NCBI GenBank assembly: GCA_023055355.1
Contig: JALJCS010000001.1
Coordinates: 48,923,381-48,987,380, forward strand
Length of the DNA: 64,000 nt
Source: Agelaius tricolor
Taxonomy: Eukaryota > Chordata > Aves > Passeriformes > Icteridae
Direction of reading: 5' to 3'
This document shows positions 62,157-64,000 of the stretch, in pieces. The stretch's first letter is position 1. Each line of letters starts with the position of its first letter. The notes under the pieces were generated by a model. The model was not told the DNA's origin. It did not search any database and worked only from the letters and a program-made list of their open reading frames with translations. The translations under genes and the position numbers were made by a program.

Positions 62157-64000
62157 TACACAGTAGCATGACTTGGACTTTACTTGAAAGAAAAATTAAT
62201 AAAAAATAGTAGTTTAGAAGCCCTGTAGGTTTTAAAACTTTAATTTTTATTTGTTCTCCTTGTTTTCAGCCTGATTCAATTTGTTGCCCTAAAAATATTG
62301 TCTGAATTCTCATCCTTGTAATTTTAGAATTCCAGCTAAAATTGAGTATCTTCTGCTGTTTTGATCCATTTATCCCAACTAAACCTTTTTGCTATATAAA
62401 AACTTGAAGTCAGAAATTGAATATAAAGCACAAAATCAAGTAATAAAATTTTTCCATGTATTAAGGGAAAAACATGAAGATGTATTCAAAAAACTGGTGA
62501 CAAATAGACTGATAAGCAACTGAATATTTAATATAGATCACAAAATATTTTTTTTCCTGTGTGACAAAATCTATGTAAAGCAGAAAAAAAATAATTTCTT
62601 TTTTTGGAGGAATTCATGTAAAATTCAACCTTCATGCTCATAGCAAGCTCATGTACAATGTTAGAATTTTGGACCCTGATCTTTTAATTTTTGCATTCCA
62701 GGAAGAACAAATCCCATTTCTATTGCACAAACTACCATATGTAAACTGCTCAAAGACAGAAGTAAAATCAGGTGGCATTATATACTTGAGAAACAATATC
62801 ATGTATGTGCTGCTTTCAAATGGCAGACCAAGACCGTGTAGCCTGCAAGAGCAATGACAGAAAACTCAGCTTGCCATTTTCTGTGCTGAGAGGCAGCTGT
62901 AGTGAAAATTCTCTGCTCCTGATTCTATGGAGCCAAAGATCTGCTATAAAAAAGCTTTGAATACAGAATGGAGAAAAATACTTTTTACTTATTTGAAAAA
63001 CATTTTTCACAATGGAAGGCATCAGATTGCCTGGATGCCATTCATTGGACAGCCTTTCACATTCTACCACACTGGAGGTCACTTAAACATTTAAAAGACA
63101 TCCTTCAAATTTTTTTTTTTTTAAATTACATTCCCAAGAGTGGAACATTGAAAATTAATTCCAAGAGATGCCTGCCAAGGCAGAAACACTGTATTATCTA
63201 GCTCTTAAATGAGCCCTTGTAACGCACAGAAACAAATACAGTCTGCAGAAGTGGGCTTTCTATCCAGTACTACAGGTGGAAATACGATATACCAATACCT
63301 AGATAATGTCATAGCAAGAGGCTGGAAAGAGGAATGTCTTTTCCAGTAATTTTCAGGTGCCAATCTCAGCCAAAAGAAGTGATCTCTGATGCATTCTTCC
63401 AAGATGGTTATGGCTGACTCTGAGTTGTGCTCTAGGTGGGATTGTGAGCTGTCCAAATCTTTTGAGGTTAACTGGTTTCAAAAGGTGGTGGTGACAGGCC
63501 AAGTGAACAGACTGCCACAAACAACGGGGGCTTCCAGTTTTCCACCAAGTCACAGATTTGAAAGCAAGTAACATCTACATCCAATTTGCAGATCAAATTT
63601 CTGTCTGATCAATGTACTCTTCTTCCAACTAGCAGCAAATGAATAGGCATTATAAGGCTATAAGCTGAAGTTAGACCCAGATATAAGAATGCTAAGACTG
63701 CTTTTGACACTAAAGTTTGATACTCAAGGGTCAAGTAGAAGAATATGAACTGTGCAGCACTGCTTCTTTAAAACCTCTTGTGCCTTCTGTATGGCACCTG
63801 AACAATTAACCAAGACCTAAAAGTCTCTGCATGGCAGAGCATGACAGTGCTTCTGAGGATTTAGGCCAACCCATTTAAAAAGCATTTTGCATGCATTGTT
63901 AAGAAAATCAGGAAATCCCATTTCTTCCATGGTGGTTACAGAGAATTCACAGAAGATGAAGACCATTCTGCTTAAATAGATGAATAATCCCTGGCAAACA

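Larger units (their letters stand above)
57300..64000 (-). other. Sequence upstream of e1: probably ADGB first intron
   Basis: 6.7 kb AT-rich sequence with no CpG-rich island and no recognisable N-terminal ADGB exon. Because e1 begins inside a split codon after a good acceptor, this is most simply intron, with the promoter and first exon beyond 64000. It holds a short CR1 3' end (59618-59727), a short duplication at 58103-58140, and a TTTTGCAAA tandem near 62109-62156. Frames at 58169-58642 and 62651-63456 are short and unrecognised. Confidence 0.6.

Noticed and set aside
1..64000. Prokaryotic-type features, tRNA/rRNA genes, CRISPR arrays
   Set aside because: None seen; the intron-rich layout, CR1 and LTR elements mark this as vertebrate nuclear DNA.

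Overview
The window is nuclear DNA from a bird. Evidence for this is: an AT-rich, intron-heavy layout with no compact ORFs; several CR1 LINE 3'-end copies, the dominant avian interspersed repeat; and two intact solo endogenous-retrovirus LTRs, each with a 5-bp target-site duplication. The LTR sequences look like families I associate with passerines, but sequence inspection alone does not fix the order.

One gene fills positions 100 to 57299 on the minus strand: ADGB (androglobin), a multidomain protein of ciliated and spermatogenic cells. I reconstructed 22 internal coding exons by finding AG/GT splice sites and checking reading phase across every junction. They total 2,778 bp and form one open frame of 925 complete codons plus a split codon at each end. 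I number these exons e1-e22 in transcript order (e1 at 57155-57299, e22 at 100-193) and residues 1-925 from the first complete codon. Neither end of the gene is present. The initiating exon was not found in the 6.7 kb above e1, and the 3' half (the rest of the protein after the IQ/globin region) runs off the low-coordinate end.

Protein layout in transcript order: conserved N-terminal segment (e1); calpain-like region (e2-e10), interrupted by an acidic then a lysine-rich linker (e7-e8); a conserved stretch (e11) followed by low-conservation Ser/Asp/Asn-rich linkers (e12-e14); a beta-rich segment (e14-e18); the C-terminal part of a circularly permuted globin fold (e19-e20); a Ser-rich linker and IQ motif (e21); and the start of the permuted globin N-terminal helices (e22). 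Two substitutions at expected functional positions stand out: Tyr where the globin proximal (F8) His is expected, and Glu where the calpain-like His is expected. Both depend on my remembered alignment to mammalian ADGB.

The remaining ~95% is intron or upstream sequence. It holds CR1 copies (41870-43426 as two head-to-tail copies, 37060-37493, 35470-35677, 2835-3135, 59618-59727), a 660-bp solo LTR on the plus strand (24707-25366), a 1.34-kb solo LTR on the minus strand (26028-27366), a probable decayed LTR near 38837-39120, and a few microsatellites and homopolymers, including a 22-base C run. I found no tRNA, rRNA, CRISPR array, operon or second protein-coding gene, and no new biological system.
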